This document shows positions 63,823-64,000 of a stretch of 64,000 nt of DNA, one piece after another (positions within the stretch are counted from its first letter, which is position 1; the number at the start of each line of letters is the position of its first letter). A program made the position numbers and the translations under genes. The notes beneath the pieces are model-generated. The model saw nothing but the letters and a program-made list of their open reading frames with translations. It was not told the origin of the DNA and ran no database searches. The DNA comes from Arthrobacter roseus (GTDB taxonomy: Bacteria; Actinomycetota; Actinomycetes; Actinomycetales; Micrococcaceae). The stretch covers positions 1,612,001 to 1,676,000 of the forward strand of contig NZ_JAFBCU010000001.1 in assembly GCF_016907875.1 (NCBI RefSeq), written 5' to 3'.

Positions 63823-64000
63823 ATGGCCAAGAGCCCGGTAAGCCCCGCCACTTCGACCACCGCTGATGCGCAGGTCAATCCAACGGTGGATAGAAGCATC
63901 CACGACGAGGCTGTCGGCCACGGCAACAGCCCGGCAGCATGGTCGTGCGTCCTCGTCATGATTCTGGGTGCAGCAATTGCTTCCATTGGCTACATCATGG
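63823..64000 (+). CDS. HGxxPAAW family membrane protein (N-terminal part)
   Basis: The gene runs off the right edge; 59 codons are visible from ATG 63823, which has AAGGAG 8 nt upstream. After a Ser/Thr/Ala-rich N-terminus comes the family motif GHGNSPAAW near residue 33 and the start of a membrane helix (SCVLVMILGAAIASIGYIM). These small two-helix proteins sit between the Trp-operon membrane protein and trpC in actinobacteria; role unknown. Confidence 0.82.
   Translation, partial: MAKSPVSPATSTTADAQVNPTVDRSIHDEAVGHGNSPAAWSCVLVMILGAAIASIGYIM

Overview
The window is a gene-dense bacterial chromosome segment of moderately high GC. Several lines point to an actinobacterium of the order Micrococcales, probably Micrococcaceae (Arthrobacter relatives). 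These are the many actinobacteria-restricted families (SepH, DUF3000, DUF3093, DUF3159, DUF3710, DUF4192, DUF4193, DUF5998, DUF6421, TIGR03085, the Trp-operon membrane protein), frequent GTG starts, ATGA/GTGA coupled junctions, and a CeoB/CeoC-dut-dxs neighbourhood like the one known in mycobacteria. The genus cannot be fixed from sequence alone. No phage, IS element, integrase or CRISPR array was seen; this is core genome.

Layout. 1-5.8 kb: end of gcvT, a PAC2 protein, an MFS transporter, DUF4192 and the housekeeping sigma factor sigA, closed by a 22-bp terminator. 5.9-19.3 kb: a second type IIA topoisomerase, with parE and parC well separated and on opposite strands; between them lie a BlaI repressor/M56 protease pair and a double-GNAT protein. 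Then a GNAT-acyl-CoA synthetase fusion, DUF5998, a phosphodiesterase and the FtsZ regulator sepH. 19.6-27.7 kb: DUF4193, DUF3093, dut, DUF3710, an OB-fold protein, DUF3159, two RCK proteins (CeoB/CeoC) facing a KimA-like APC permease, and a TRAM/TrmA-type RNA methyltransferase. 27.9-33 kb: acnA and dxs, the latter coupled to a WGR-like orphan. 33.2-43.7 kb: an aldo/keto reductase facing a leftward run of fadB-fadA, RNase D, DUF3000, a threonine aldolase, an SDR, DUF6421 and msrB.

43.7-49 kb: a small UspA-like protein, an alpha/beta hydrolase, a SufE/rhodanese pair, zapE, a leftward five-tRNA cluster (Gly-Cys-Val-Gly-Val in transcription order) and a rightward tRNA-Val(CAC). 49.1-53.8 kb: a PD-(D/E)XK protein, then def-fmt-rsmB-rpe. 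53.9-58.3 kb: an FMN riboswitch heading ribM-ribD-ribE-ribB-ribA-ribH, a complete riboflavin synthesis and uptake operon. 58.4-64 kb: hisE-hisG-hisF, TIGR03085 on the other strand, hisI, trpE, the Trp-operon membrane protein and the start of an HGxxPAAW protein; trpCBA would be expected beyond the window.

The most interesting signals are the pairing of CeoB/CeoC with a KimA-like permease, the SDR-DUF6421-threonine aldolase cluster, palindromic operators in front of fadA, acnA and blaI, and a recurring start geometry (a -10-like hexamer ending exactly 6 nt before the start codon) that suggests leaderless transcripts for several genes. All assignments come from reading motifs and gene order; no database search was run.
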